DNA of 21,207 nt. It comes from Flavobacteriaceae bacterium UBA5544. GTDB lineage: Bacteria; Bacteroidota; Bacteroidia; Flavobacteriales; Flavobacteriaceae. Shown piece by piece: positions 1 through 7,135 of this stretch. Made by a program: the position numbers and the translations under genes. How positions within the stretch are numbered: position 1 is the stretch's first letter; each line of letters opens with the position of its first letter. The stretch lies in contig DINI01000020.1 in NCBI GenBank assembly GCA_002426755.1, positions 78,191-99,397 on the forward strand. The letters run 5' to 3'. The notes under the pieces are model-generated. The model searched no databases. It was given only the letters and a program-made list of their open reading frames with translations, and was not told where the DNA came from.

Positions 1-44
1 TGGTGGCTCTTTTGATTTATATTTTAAAATAAAATTATATATCT

Positions 45-1952
45 TTATTTTTTACGCTTTTGCTGCGCTTGCTTTTGTTGTTCAGCCTGTTCCATCATCT
101 CTGCCATTTTCTTCTGGAATCTGTTTTGCTTTTTAGGCTTTGCTTTATTTACCTGAATATTTGCATGAATTTTATCTTCATCCAAGATATAATTTTTTAT
201 CACTAACATAATACCAATGCTGATAAGGTTAGAGATGAAATAATACAAACTCAATCCGGATGCGTATTGGTTGAAGAATATCAACATCAGCAATGGAGAG
301 AAGTAAATCATGTATTTCATTATTTTGGTCATGTCTGGCATACCCTCTTGGGTTGGTTGTGATGCCATTTGGTCTCCTGTAGTCATTTTCATGTAAAAGA
401 AAATGGCAATGGCCGCCAATATTGGAAACAGACTTACATGGTCGCCATATAAGGGAATTTTGAAAGGTAAGTTTGCAATGACATCGTAAGACGATAAATC
501 ATCTGCCCAAAGAAAGCTTTTCTGTCTTAAGTCGAAAGCTGTTGGGAAAAACATGAACAATGCATAAAACACAGGAATCTGCATTAAGCCAGGTAAACAT
601 CCGCTTAATGGACTTGCGCCTGCTTTATTTTGCAACGCCATAGTTTCTTGCTGTGCTTTTAATTTGTTGTCTTTATATTTTGTCCTGATGGCATCCAATT
701 CCGGTTTTAGGACACGCATTTTTGCCTGTGACAGGAATTGCTTGTACTGCACAAATGACAAAAGAATTTTAATCAAAACTGTCATGACAATAATAGCAAT
801 ACCATATGGCATGATACCACTTAAAAATCCGAATAACGGGATGAACAATGCTTTATTAATCCATCCAAAAATTCCCCAACCTAGAGGAATACTCTTCTCT
901 AAATCATTATCGTATTTTTTAAGAATTTTACTGTCAGTTGGCCCGAAATAAAACTTCATCGGCTCATTGATTTCACTACCTGCAACGCTCAAGGGCACTT
1001 TGGATGTATATTGTTTGGTAAAGAGCGTATCAACATCTTCATTCTGCACTAAATCTTTAGAGGTAATTTTAGCGGATTTGAATGGTTTGTCGGCCACCAA
1101 GATAGAGCTAAAAAAATGTTGTCTATAAGATAACCAATTGACATCCGCTTCCGTTTCTTCATCTTCCTTGCCTTGTGACAATTTATCGATTTTATCACCA
1201 TTCTCGTATTGGTAAGTCAAACGTGTGTAACGGTTCTCGTAGGTAATACTTTGGTCGTGACGGAAGGTTTTCATCTTCCAATCCAACTCAATGTCTTTGG
1301 AGGTGTTGATGACATCATTCAAGCCTTGTGAACGAATGGTAAAATTCATCATATAATTATCTGGCTGAATCTCGTATCGGTATTCCAAAAAGTCACTTTC
1401 GGATACTTTAAGTTTCATGGAAACTATCGTGTTGCTTCCATTTTTGGTGACTGTTGGTTCAAAGTACAGCTCTTGCGTATTTAAGATTCTGTTATCTGTT
1501 GTACCGAATGTGATGTTGAAAGCTGAATTCTTATCCTTGATTAAATAGATAGGCACAGAATCATAATTGACGTACTTGTTCAACATTACCTCTGAAAGAA
1601 ATCCGCCTTTATTGCTGAACTTTAAGGTTAATAAATCCGTTTTGACTTCGGTGGTTTCGTCTTTTGCTGAAGGCAATGTAGAGGCATAAGCGAATGCTCC
1701 CAGCTTATTTTTCAATGCTGCCAACTTGATGGAATCGGAAGAAGTGACATTAGAAAAATCTTCTGAAGTTGTTTCGTAAGTGTCTGATTTTACTTCTTTT
1801 GCATTTTGTTCTTTCGCCAACTTTTCTTGTTTGGCTTTTTCGGCTGCTTGTTGTTCTGGAGTTGGTTTATTCTGCCAAAGCATGAATAATAATATTCCGA
1901 AAATAAGTACAAATCCGATGATGGATTTAATGTCTAATTTTTTTTCTTCCAT
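45..1952 (-). CDS. yidC: Membrane protein insertase YidC (long Bacteroidetes form)
   Basis: YidC inserts and folds inner-membrane proteins, alone or with SecYEG. The 635-residue product has an N-terminal membrane helix (about residues 11-26), a linker rich in charged residues and Gln, a large periplasmic domain (about 100-345), then the conserved core with membrane segments near 366-400, 450-470, 505-522, 545-560 and 568-588. The family signatures QAKMRVLKPEL (409-419) and SPLSGCLPGLMQIPVFYALF (447-466) are visible. Aligning on the AKMR motif puts Lys395 where E. coli has the groove arginine Arg366. The C-terminus is a basic Lys/Gln-rich tail (about 603-635), which in other YidC/Oxa1 proteins contacts ribosomes. 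The ATG start directly precedes a normal N-terminal helix. It lies 94 nt downstream of pyrG on the same strand and is probably in its transcript. Identity is near certain; the tail's function is inferred. Confidence 0.97.
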   Translation of the reverse strand: MEEKKLDIKSIIGFVLIFGILLFMLWQNKPTPEQQAAEKAKQEKLAKEQNAKEVKSDTYETTSEDFSNVTSSDSIKLAALKNKLGAFAYASTLPSAKDETTEVKTDLLTLKFSNKGGFLSEVMLNKYVNYDSVPIYLIKDKNSAFNITFGTTDNRILNTQELYFEPTVTKNGSNTIVSMKLKVSESDFLEYRYEIQPDNYMMNFTIRSQGLNDVINTSKDIELDWKMKTFRHDQSITYENRYTRLTYQYENGDKIDKLSQGKEDEETEADVNWLSYRQHFFSSILVADKPFKSAKITSKDLVQNEDVDTLFTKQYTSKVPLSVAGSEINEPMKFYFGPTDSKILKKYDNDLEKSIPLGWGIFGWINKALFIPLFGFLSGIMPYGIAIIVMTVLIKILLSFVQYKQFLSQAKMRVLKPELDAIRTKYKDNKLKAQQETMALQNKAGASPLSGCLPGLMQIPVFYALFMFFPTAFDLRQKSFLWADDLSSYDVIANLPFKIPLYGDHVSLFPILAAIAIFFYMKMTTGDQMASQPTQEGMPDMTKIMKYMIYFSPLLMLIFFNQYASGLSLYYFISNLISIGIMLVIKNYILDEDKIHANIQVNKAKPKKQNRFQKKMAEMMEQAEQQKQAQQKRKK

Positions 1953-2046
1953 GTCTGTATTAGTCGCTTCTTTTTGAAGTAGAAGTTACTGGTAGTTAAT
2001 TAATAAATTCTTGTTTTGCTGCTTTTGGTTATCAAAAAGCTGTCCG

Positions 2047-3690
2047 TTATTGATTTTGTGCCATACTGACACTCTTTTTGTCTTTTTTGTAATTCAATGC
2101 CGCCTCTACGAATGCCACAAACAATGGATGTGGATTGGCAACTGTGCTCTTATATTCTGGATGGTATTGTACTCCTACAAACCAATTATGGCTTGGTATT
2201 TCTATGATTTCCACCAATTTGGTGTCAGGATTTAGGCCTGTGGCAATCATGCCTGCATCTTCAATTTGTTTTTTATAGGCGTTGTTGAATTCATATCGGT
2301 GTCTGTGACGTTCCTTGATTTGAGAATCCCCATAAATGGTTCTGACAATACTATCGTCCGAAAGATCGCAATCCCAAGCGCCTAAACGCATGGTTCCCCC
2401 TTTGTCGGTGATTGTTTTTTGGGATTCCATCAAATCGATGACGGGGTTAGATGTGTTCTCGTTCATTTCGGTAGAGTTTGCATCTTTCAATCCCAAAACA
2501 TTGCGGCTATATTCTATAACTGCCATTTGCATTCCCAAACAGATTCCGAAGAAAGGAATATTGTTTTCCCTTACATATCGGACGGCTTCTATCTTGCCTT
2601 CTATGCCTCGTTCCCCAAAACCTGGAGCAACCAATACACCATGTAAATGCCCCAACTTTTTACCTGCATTTTCCGGTGTCATGTATTCTGAATGGATAGG
2701 TTCTACCCTTACTTTAACTTCGTTTTCGGCACCTGCATGTATAAAAGCTTCTAAAATAGATTTGTATGAATCTTGAAGTTCAACATACTTTCCAATCAAT
2801 CCGATGGTGACTTCGCCTTTTGGGTTTTTATGTCGTTGTAGGAACTGATTCCATTGTGTAAGGTCGGGTTGATCGCTTTGCAGGTCCAACTTTTTTAGGA
2901 CAACTTTATCCAAACCTTGTTCCAACATTAGGTTAGGCACATCGTATATTGTGGATGCATCGATGGATTGAATAACAGCTTCTTCTCGTACATTGCAGAA
3001 CAAGGCTAGTTTACGACGCAGATCTTCAGGTAGTTCGTGCTCGGTACGACATACCAATACGTCTGCCATGACTCCGCTTTCCATTAGGGTTTTAACACTA
3101 TGTTGGGTTGGTTTTGTTTTTAGTTCGCCAGCGGCTGACAGATACGGAATCAGTGTTAGGTGAATGACGATGGCGTTGTGCTCGCCCAAATCCCATTTGA
3201 GCTGACGTACTGCTTCTATATAAGGTAATGACTCTATATCTCCGACGGTACCTCCTATTTCGGTGATGACGATATCATAATCACCTGACTTGCCTAGGAT
3301 TTGTACTCTGTTTTTAATTTCATCCGTGATGTGGGGAATTACCTGTACGGTTTTGCCCAAGAATTCGCCACGACGTTCTTTTTCGATGACGCTTTGATAG
3401 ATACGACCTGTTGTAACATTGTTGGATTGGCTGGTTGGCACATTGAGAAAACGCTCATAATGTCCTAAATCTAGGTCGGTCTCGGCGCCGTCGTCTGTGA
3501 CGTAACACTCACCATGTTCGTACGGATTTAGGGTTCCTGGGTCCACGTTGATGTAGGGGTCGAGTTTTTGGATGGTAGTGCGGTAGCCTTGTGCCTGCAA
3601 GAGTTTTGCGAGAGATGCCGCAATGATGCCTTTACCAAGTGAGGATGTTACGCCTCCTGTTACAAATATGTATTTTGTAGTCGTTGTCAT
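2047..3690 (-). CDS. pyrG: CTP synthase (glutamine hydrolysing)
   Basis: PyrG makes CTP from UTP, ATP and glutamine, the last step of de novo pyrimidine nucleotide synthesis. The length (547 residues) is typical. The N-terminal synthetase domain (about 1-270) opens with the P-loop-like VTGGVTSSLGKG (10-21) and carries DPYINVDPGT and the EIGGTVGDIES stretch (144-154). The C-terminal class I glutamine amidotransferase domain (about 295-540) has the nucleophile Cys384 in GICLGMQ and the partners His510 and Glu512 in the HPEY motif, so the triad is complete. The ATG start fits the family N-terminus, which begins a few residues before the first strand. A TAAATTTG -7-like element lies about 20 nt upstream. 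Nothing is odd about it. yidC follows on the same strand. Confidence 0.98.
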   Translation of the reverse strand: MTTTTKYIFVTGGVTSSLGKGIIAASLAKLLQAQGYRTTIQKLDPYINVDPGTLNPYEHGECYVTDDGAETDLDLGHYERFLNVPTSQSNNVTTGRIYQSVIEKERRGEFLGKTVQVIPHITDEIKNRVQILGKSGDYDIVITEIGGTVGDIESLPYIEAVRQLKWDLGEHNAIVIHLTLIPYLSAAGELKTKPTQHSVKTLMESGVMADVLVCRTEHELPEDLRRKLALFCNVREEAVIQSIDASTIYDVPNLMLEQGLDKVVLKKLDLQSDQPDLTQWNQFLQRHKNPKGEVTIGLIGKYVELQDSYKSILEAFIHAGAENEVKVRVEPIHSEYMTPENAGKKLGHLHGVLVAPGFGERGIEGKIEAVRYVRENNIPFFGICLGMQMAVIEYSRNVLGLKDANSTEMNENTSNPVIDLMESQKTITDKGGTMRLGAWDCDLSDDSIVRTIYGDSQIKERHRHRYEFNNAYKKQIEDAGMIATGLNPDTKLVEIIEIPSHNWFVGVQYHPEYKSTVANPHPLFVAFVEAALNYKKDKKSVSMAQNQ

Positions 3691-3710
3691 GTTGCGTTGT
3701 TAAACGCAGG

Positions 3711-3718
3711 CAAATTTA
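3711..3718 (-). promoter_or_regulatory. Possible -7 promoter element of pyrG
   Basis: On the minus strand this reads TAAATTTG, an exact match to the Bacteroidetes -7 consensus TAnnTTTG, and ends 20 nt before the pyrG start codon. No clear TTTG or TTG -33 element is present at the usual distance, and the implied leader would be only about 14 nt. The call is therefore tentative. Confidence 0.35.
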
Positions 3719-3881
3719 CAAAATTTAAATAGAGTTTTGTGGAATTGTTTTTGGGAATTTTGTGTGTATGCTATGATACCGACATGGTGTTATTTTTCCT
3801 TTTTTATTGGGCTTGTGGTGATGGGTTTGTAGGTATGGTTTTGAAGTTTTGAGTTGTGGATTGTGATTTTGGGTCGTCGCA

Positions 3882-3981
3882 ATGGCCAGTTTCATGAATG
3901 ACCGAGCATGTTTCGTGCATGACCGAACGAGTTTTAAGAATGTAATTACTTGTTTCTTGAATGCACTGCTTATTTTTTGTT
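3882..3981. repeat. Imperfect 21-bp tandem repeat, about 4.8 units
   Basis: Units beginning with ATG start at 3898, 3919, 3940 and 3961, exactly 21 nt apart. A shortened 16-nt unit starts at 3882. The first full units begin ATGACCGAGCATGTTTCG and ATGACCGAACGAGTTTTA. Later units keep only the leading ATG and the central GTTT or T-run, so they decay towards 3981. Although 21 is a multiple of three, stop codons (TAA, TGA) fall in frame in the third unit, so it does not code as a plus-strand peptide repeat. Confidence 0.6.
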
Positions 3982-4072
3982 CAAAAATTGTAATCTTTTT
4001 TAAAACCATTTGATTAATTAAATAAATGAAAATTTAAGCTTTTATGGTTAAAAATAGATTTCTATTTTATAT

Positions 4073-4105
4073 TTTGAGGCCTTTACGCTTTAATAATTAT
4101 ATTTA
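4073..4105 (+). promoter_or_regulatory. Weak promoter candidate for the T9SS protein gene
   Basis: TTTG at 4073-4076 and TATATTTA at 4098-4105 (7 of 8 to TAnnTTTG) are separated by 21 nt, within the range for Bacteroidetes sigma-A promoters. Transcription would start near 4112, giving a leader of roughly 12 nt. In such A+T-rich DNA the match could be chance. Confidence 0.3.
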
Positions 4106-4123
4106 TCAGCCAAAGTATATACC

Positions 4124-5257
4124 ATGAAACAAACACTACTTTTTTTTATCAGTCTCTATTTACCGTTTACCATGTGTGGGCAAACCATCGCTTACCCATC
4201 CGTAAATACTTCTAAAGTTTTTGGGGCTTCTTGTGCTGATTTGCATTTTGTAGACCCTATAGTTGTAGGACATCAGCTAAACGTGTCAGTAGCTTATTAC
4301 GAGACGTTGAGCGATGCTCAAAATGAGGCAAATGCATTAAATAGGTTTTATGTGCCTCTGTCTGACCCACAAACCATTTATGCGAGGGTGGATAGCTTAA
4401 TGGATGATACGTTTGACATTGCCGAATCGGTTGTTGATACGGCGCCACCCCCTGGTGGACCACCACCAGGTATTTCTTCTTACTATTATGATGTTTGTGA
4501 TTTTGACGGCAATGGCAATGAAGTGGTCTATTTGAACAACCTGAAACCGTTATATAATGGATACGCATTTCCTACCGCGACTTTTTGTGCTAGTGCGGAT
4601 GCGAATGTTGTGACTACTTATTATCTGACAGAATTGGATGCCATGAATGAGACGAATCCCGTAAATGCGATTTATACTTTGACGGGAAGTCAGAACTTTT
4701 TTCGTAAGGTAAAGAATGTTACGACGAATGAATTTTTGATTGATGATATGATCAATGTGACGGTTGTGACTTGCGTGACTGATACGGATATGGATGGCAT
4801 AGCGGATTTGGCCGAAGATGCGAATCGGAATTTACTGACCGATGATGATGACACTGACCAAGATGGTCTTAAGAATTTTGAGGACGACGACGACGATGGC
4901 GATGGGATTTTGACCATTAATGAAGATTATAACGGGAATGGAGACCCTACTGATGATGACATTAACGGCAATGGGATTGCAGATTATTTAGAAGCTTCGG
5001 TAACGCTGTCATTGATAGACCGAGATGTTATGGTAGTGTCTGTTTTTCCGAATCCTGTGGCTCATTTACTCCACTTAAAGTCGGTGCATACAATTGTATC
5101 TGTGGAGATTTATAATCTATTGGGACAATCTGTGATTTCGACGCAACCACATGCTTTGGAAACTACTTTGAATTTGTCTTCTTTACGTTCGGGAGTTTAT
5201 ATTTTGAACGTTATGATTGGGAATCGAAAGGAGACTTTTAAGTTGGTGAAGGATTGA
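4124..5257 (+). CDS. T9SS-secreted protein with two adhesin-like repeats and TSP3-like Asp-rich region
   Basis: A 377-residue protein predicted to be exported by Sec and then by the type IX secretion system. Residues 1-20 form a signal peptide ending in MCGQ. Two related segments follow (about 57-105 and 165-213), both with the pattern YY-T-x-x-DA-x-NE-x-N, then Y-x-L, then a strand, like repeats in gliding-motility-associated and adhesin proteins of Flavobacteria. Between them is a Pro/Gly loop (PPPGGPPPG, about 108-116). Residues 219-288 hold repeated Asp/Asn-Gly clusters (DTDMDGIAD, DTDQDGLKN, DDDGDGIL, DINGNGIAD) like thrombospondin type 3 calcium-binding repeats. Residues 306-377 are a type A sorting domain: FPNPV, then IYNLLGQ, then LRSGVYILNV and the final KLVKD. 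It stands alone between the pyrG-yidC operon and the accessory block. The surface role and ligand are unknown. Confidence 0.88.
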   Translation: MKQTLLFFISLYLPFTMCGQTIAYPSVNTSKVFGASCADLHFVDPIVVGHQLNVSVAYYETLSDAQNEANALNRFYVPLSDPQTIYARVDSLMDDTFDIAESVVDTAPPPGGPPPGISSYYYDVCDFDGNGNEVVYLNNLKPLYNGYAFPTATFCASADANVVTTYYLTELDAMNETNPVNAIYTLTGSQNFFRKVKNVTTNEFLIDDMINVTVVTCVTDTDMDGIADLAEDANRNLLTDDDDTDQDGLKNFEDDDDDGDGILTINEDYNGNGDPTDDDINGNGIADYLEASVTLSLIDRDVMVVSVFPNPVAHLLHLKSVHTIVSVEIYNLLGQSVISTQPHALETTLNLSSLRSGVYILNVMIGNRKETFKLVKD

Positions 5258-5267
5258 TGGTTGATTG

Positions 5268-5376
5268 GTTTTGATGGGCTTATTTAGAGGTGGAATGGCG
5301 TGTTTAGCATGAAACTATCCAAATAAAAACTCGCTTTGGACTGACCAAGGCATAGCTTATATACTTTGTTATATGC
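5268..5376 (-). repeat. Intergenic element 3' of the lipoprotein gene, related to the attC-like element
   Basis: Read on the minus strand, downstream of the gene at 5430-6077, this contains GCATATAAC (5376-5368), then AAGCTATGCCTTGGTCAG ending near 5341, then AGTTTTTATTT (5331-5321). The attC-like element at 6134-6266 shows the same order and orientation: TAAC, GGCTATAG, CTTGGT and the identical 11-mer AGTTTTTATTT. Unlike that element, I find no matching complementary right arm, so this copy may be diverged or truncated. Its low-coordinate end nearly reaches the stop codon of the T9SS gene (5257). Any terminator for that gene would have to lie here; I see no convincing one. Confidence 0.4.
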
Positions 5377-5429
5377 AGGCCTTCTCCTCGCTTTTTTGTT
5401 TTCAATTTTATGCTTTTCCACAGTTTAAA

Positions 5430-6077
5430 TTATTCAATTTCAGTTCTAATTTTTTGGTTTGTAGATTTTAATTTTCCATTTTCCCATTGATATTTCAATT
5501 TCCAAACTGCTTTTCCTTTTAAGTTATACTCAATGCTATCTGCATAAATTGTCATTGTTTTACGGTTAGGAAACATATTTGCAAGATTTCGTGTTTCAAA
5601 ATGATTTTCGATTTTTCTCGTTGATGGATTTATTGTCAATAAATGTCCACGAGAGAGAGAAATCCCTTGAGATGAAGAGCTGTTTAAATAAAAGTCTAAA
5701 AACCCGTCAAAATTATAGTCAGCCATCAATACTTCATTTTGAATTGGAAAAAATTCCAAATTTTCAAGTTCGTCATTTTTAATCCACTTACCATTATTTT
5801 CTGTAAAAAATCTAACTCTATAAGTGGAATCTGTTGGGCAATTTACTATGAATGCGCTTTTGGCGTTTTTTGCAAATAATTTTCCCGACTTGATAAACCA
5901 ATAAGGCTCCAGATTAATAATTTCAAGAGTATCCGTTTCTTTGGCTCTTTCCAGCAATTTGGTTAAAGTGTCAATTTCCAGATTTTTTTCCTCTTTGTTA
6001 ATTTGAATCTTTTCAGTTCCTTTTTTGCACGAAAATTGGAAAACAATTAAAAGCAAGAGAATTAAATTTCGTTTCAT
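5430..6077 (-). CDS. Hypothetical lipoprotein with FG-GAP-like motif
   Basis: I do not recognise a named family. The 215-residue product starts with a lipoprotein signal: a hydrophobic stretch (about 5-15) and Cys17 in FQFSC, followed by KK, which suits an envelope lipoprotein. The mature part is rich in Lys, Glu and Asn. Near residues 144-153 it has ADYNFDGFLDFYL, an Asp-rich loop like the calcium-binding FG-GAP/VCBS motif or XAC2610-type proteins, so an extracytoplasmic beta-propeller-like or bacterial lipoprotein fold is possible. The DNA is A+T-richer than katE or the guaA operon. It lies in the same direction as the next orphan gene, and the two are separated by the fold-back element at 6134-6266. 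The ATG start is well placed for the signal peptide. Function is unknown. Confidence 0.75.
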   Translation of the reverse strand: MKRNLILLLLIVFQFSCKKGTEKIQINKEEKNLEIDTLTKLLERAKETDTLEIINLEPYWFIKSGKLFAKNAKSAFIVNCPTDSTYRVRFFTENNGKWIKNDELENLEFFPIQNEVLMADYNFDGFLDFYLNSSSSQGISLSRGHLLTINPSTRKIENHFETRNLANMFPNRKTMTIYADSIEYNLKGKAVWKLKYQWENGKLKSTNQKIRTEIE

Positions 6078-6133
6078 TTATCACTAATCATATCTTCGAA
6101 TTTTCAATTTTAGCGAAATTTTGTTTGGCTTGC

Positions 6134-6266
6134 ATTTAACGGTTTTGGCTATGGTTTGCTGCGTTGGTTAAGTAATAAATTTAGTAAATAAAAACTGACC
6201 ATTCACTTTTGCGTGGTTTTTCCGAAGGAAAAACTACCAAGCACTGAACTATAGCCAGTGTTAGCA
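6134..6266 (-). repeat. attC-like fold-back recombination-site candidate between two orphan genes
   Basis: This 133-nt element sits 9 nt past the stop of the gene at 6276. On the minus strand it begins GCTAAC-ACT-GGCTATAG (6265-6250) and ends CCATAGCC-AAAACC-GTTAAAT (to 6134), followed by GC. The last box fits the integron consensus GTTRRRY exactly. The first only partly fits RYYYAAC. The arms are an imperfect inverted repeat of more than 20 nt: the plus-strand left arm from 6147 reads GGCTATGGTTTGCTGCGTTG, and the complement of the right arm reads GGCTATAGTTCAGTGCTTGG. Inside is a second perfect hairpin, GTTTTTCC-GAA-GGAAAAAC (6216-6234). Unequal spacers leave unpaired bases, as in real attC sites, and the length is within the known attC range. 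The resemblance is seen in the sequence; recombination activity is inference, and no integrase is in the window. Confidence 0.5.
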
Positions 6267-6275
6267 ACTGGCTTT

Positions 6276-6977
6276 TTATTCTAAATTAATCAATTCTCCT
6301 TGTTTTTTGTATGTTTCAAAATCAATTCCGTTATATGTAAAGTCGTTGAACACAGACATTATTGATGTTACTTTCCATTTGATTAATCCCAATATTGTCA
6401 TTGACAGCATTATTACTTTATTTGAGTCAGTTTTTATTTGGGGTTCATAATATGGGTTATATTTTCCATATCTTTTTAATAACATCCAATTCCCGTTGAC
6501 TTTTTGTTTAATTAAATGACCAAACATCACTATTAAAGCAACTTTTTCTTTGTCGGTTGCCACTTGCTTAATACTTCTACCGACAATTTTTTTTAAATAA
6601 GCTTGAGCAGATTCTTTAGAAATGTCCTCGAAGTCAAATTTCAGAGTTTCGTTCAAATAGCTCTGATATTTCTGTATTTCTTGAGGTAGATTTAATAGCT
6701 GATTTGTCTCGTTTTCAAAAATTGTTTTCGTCGGATTTTCAATTGGGAATTTATCTTTCTTGATTATTTTGTCAAATTCCATTTTAGTAGAAACCAAAAG
6801 TCCATCTCCACGCAAATCGTGTGGTAAAAAGATTAATTGTCCGTTTGTAAGTTCGTGAACAAAACCATAATTGGTCTTTAATTGATAATTCGAGTCCATT
6901 ACAGGGTCTTTTATTCCCATTGATTTGAGATATTCAATTAATTCAGACGTATTTTTTATTTCGTAGGGTTCGTACAT
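6276..6977 (-). CDS. Hypothetical protein, cassette-like orphan gene
   Basis: I do not recognise the family. From the ATG at 6977 the product is 233 residues and begins MYEPYEIKNTSELIEYLK. The frame stays open upstream to a TTG at 7028, but those 17 codons run through a repeat-like sequence (CATATAACGAGTTGGCAAC), so the ATG is the better start. No signal peptide is evident, so it is probably cytoplasmic. The N-terminal third looks alpha/beta, with GFVHELTNGQLIFLPHDLRG-like strands. The middle (about 93-150) is Lys/Glu-rich and helical. A hydrophobic stretch near 190-205 (VIMLSMTILGLIKW) could be a buried helix or a weak membrane segment. A sample of 60 bases (6481-6540) has 18 G+C, against 28 in a katE sample (8341-8400). 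A defence or immunity-type role would fit the context but is not shown. Confidence 0.7.
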   Translation of the reverse strand: MYEPYEIKNTSELIEYLKSMGIKDPVMDSNYQLKTNYGFVHELTNGQLIFLPHDLRGDGLLVSTKMEFDKIIKKDKFPIENPTKTIFENETNQLLNLPQEIQKYQSYLNETLKFDFEDISKESAQAYLKKIVGRSIKQVATDKEKVALIVMFGHLIKQKVNGNWMLLKRYGKYNPYYEPQIKTDSNKVIMLSMTILGLIKWKVTSIMSVFNDFTYNGIDFETYKKQGELINLE

Positions 6978-7133
6978 TTCAGCTTGTTGCCAACTCGTTA
7001 TATGAGTTATAAATATACTTATATCCAATTAAATTCTAGGGATATGGAAACTTATTTGTTGTGTTTATGGATTTAAGGCGTTTTCCCGGAGATAATTAGG
7101 GAAGAGTGTTGATGATATATAACAACGGCATAG
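6978..7133. other. Leader of the orphan gene and edge of the accessory block
   Basis: There is no gene here. On the minus strand just before the ATG is CATATAACGAGTTGGCAAC (7004-6986), which shares the AGTTG-S-Y-AAC pattern with the end of the element at 6134-6266 (AGTTGCTAAC). At the far side, TATATAAC (7116-7123) with GGCATAG (7127-7133) abuts the T-tract of the katE terminator. These short words resemble ends of the two elements inside the block and may mark where it was inserted. The matches are short and could be partly chance. Confidence 0.3.
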
Positions 7134-7135
7134 AT

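Larger units (their letters stand above)
3691..4123. other. Intergenic region between divergent pyrG and the T9SS protein gene
   Basis: This is a 433-nt stretch with no credible gene. The part from about 3725 to 3890 is strikingly G/T-rich on the plus strand (C/A-rich on the minus), which explains an open minus-strand frame of 94 codons there. Its product would be Lys/His/Thr-rich low complexity with no family resemblance, so I do not call it. The stretch also holds the 21-bp repeat array (3882-3981), a -7-like element for pyrG, and a weak promoter candidate for the downstream gene. I see no RNA gene. Confidence 0.6.

Noticed and set aside
1953..2046. GCTTTT/AAAAGC hairpin between pyrG and yidC as a terminator
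   Set aside because: The stem is only 6 bp and A+T-rich, with no T-tract on the minus strand. The genes are more likely co-transcribed.
3898..3981. CRISPR array
   Set aside because: The units are contiguous with no unique spacers and decay quickly; no cas gene is present.
3725..4009. 94-codon open frame on the minus strand
   Set aside because: Low-complexity Lys/His/Thr-rich translation of G/T-rich intergenic DNA. It overlaps the 21-bp repeat and has no recognisable domain or start context.
5341..5400. Terminator for the T9SS gene formed by AAGGC/GCCTT before the T-run near 5391
   Set aside because: A 5-bp stem with a loop of more than 20 nt, and the sequence is better explained as part of the intergenic element.
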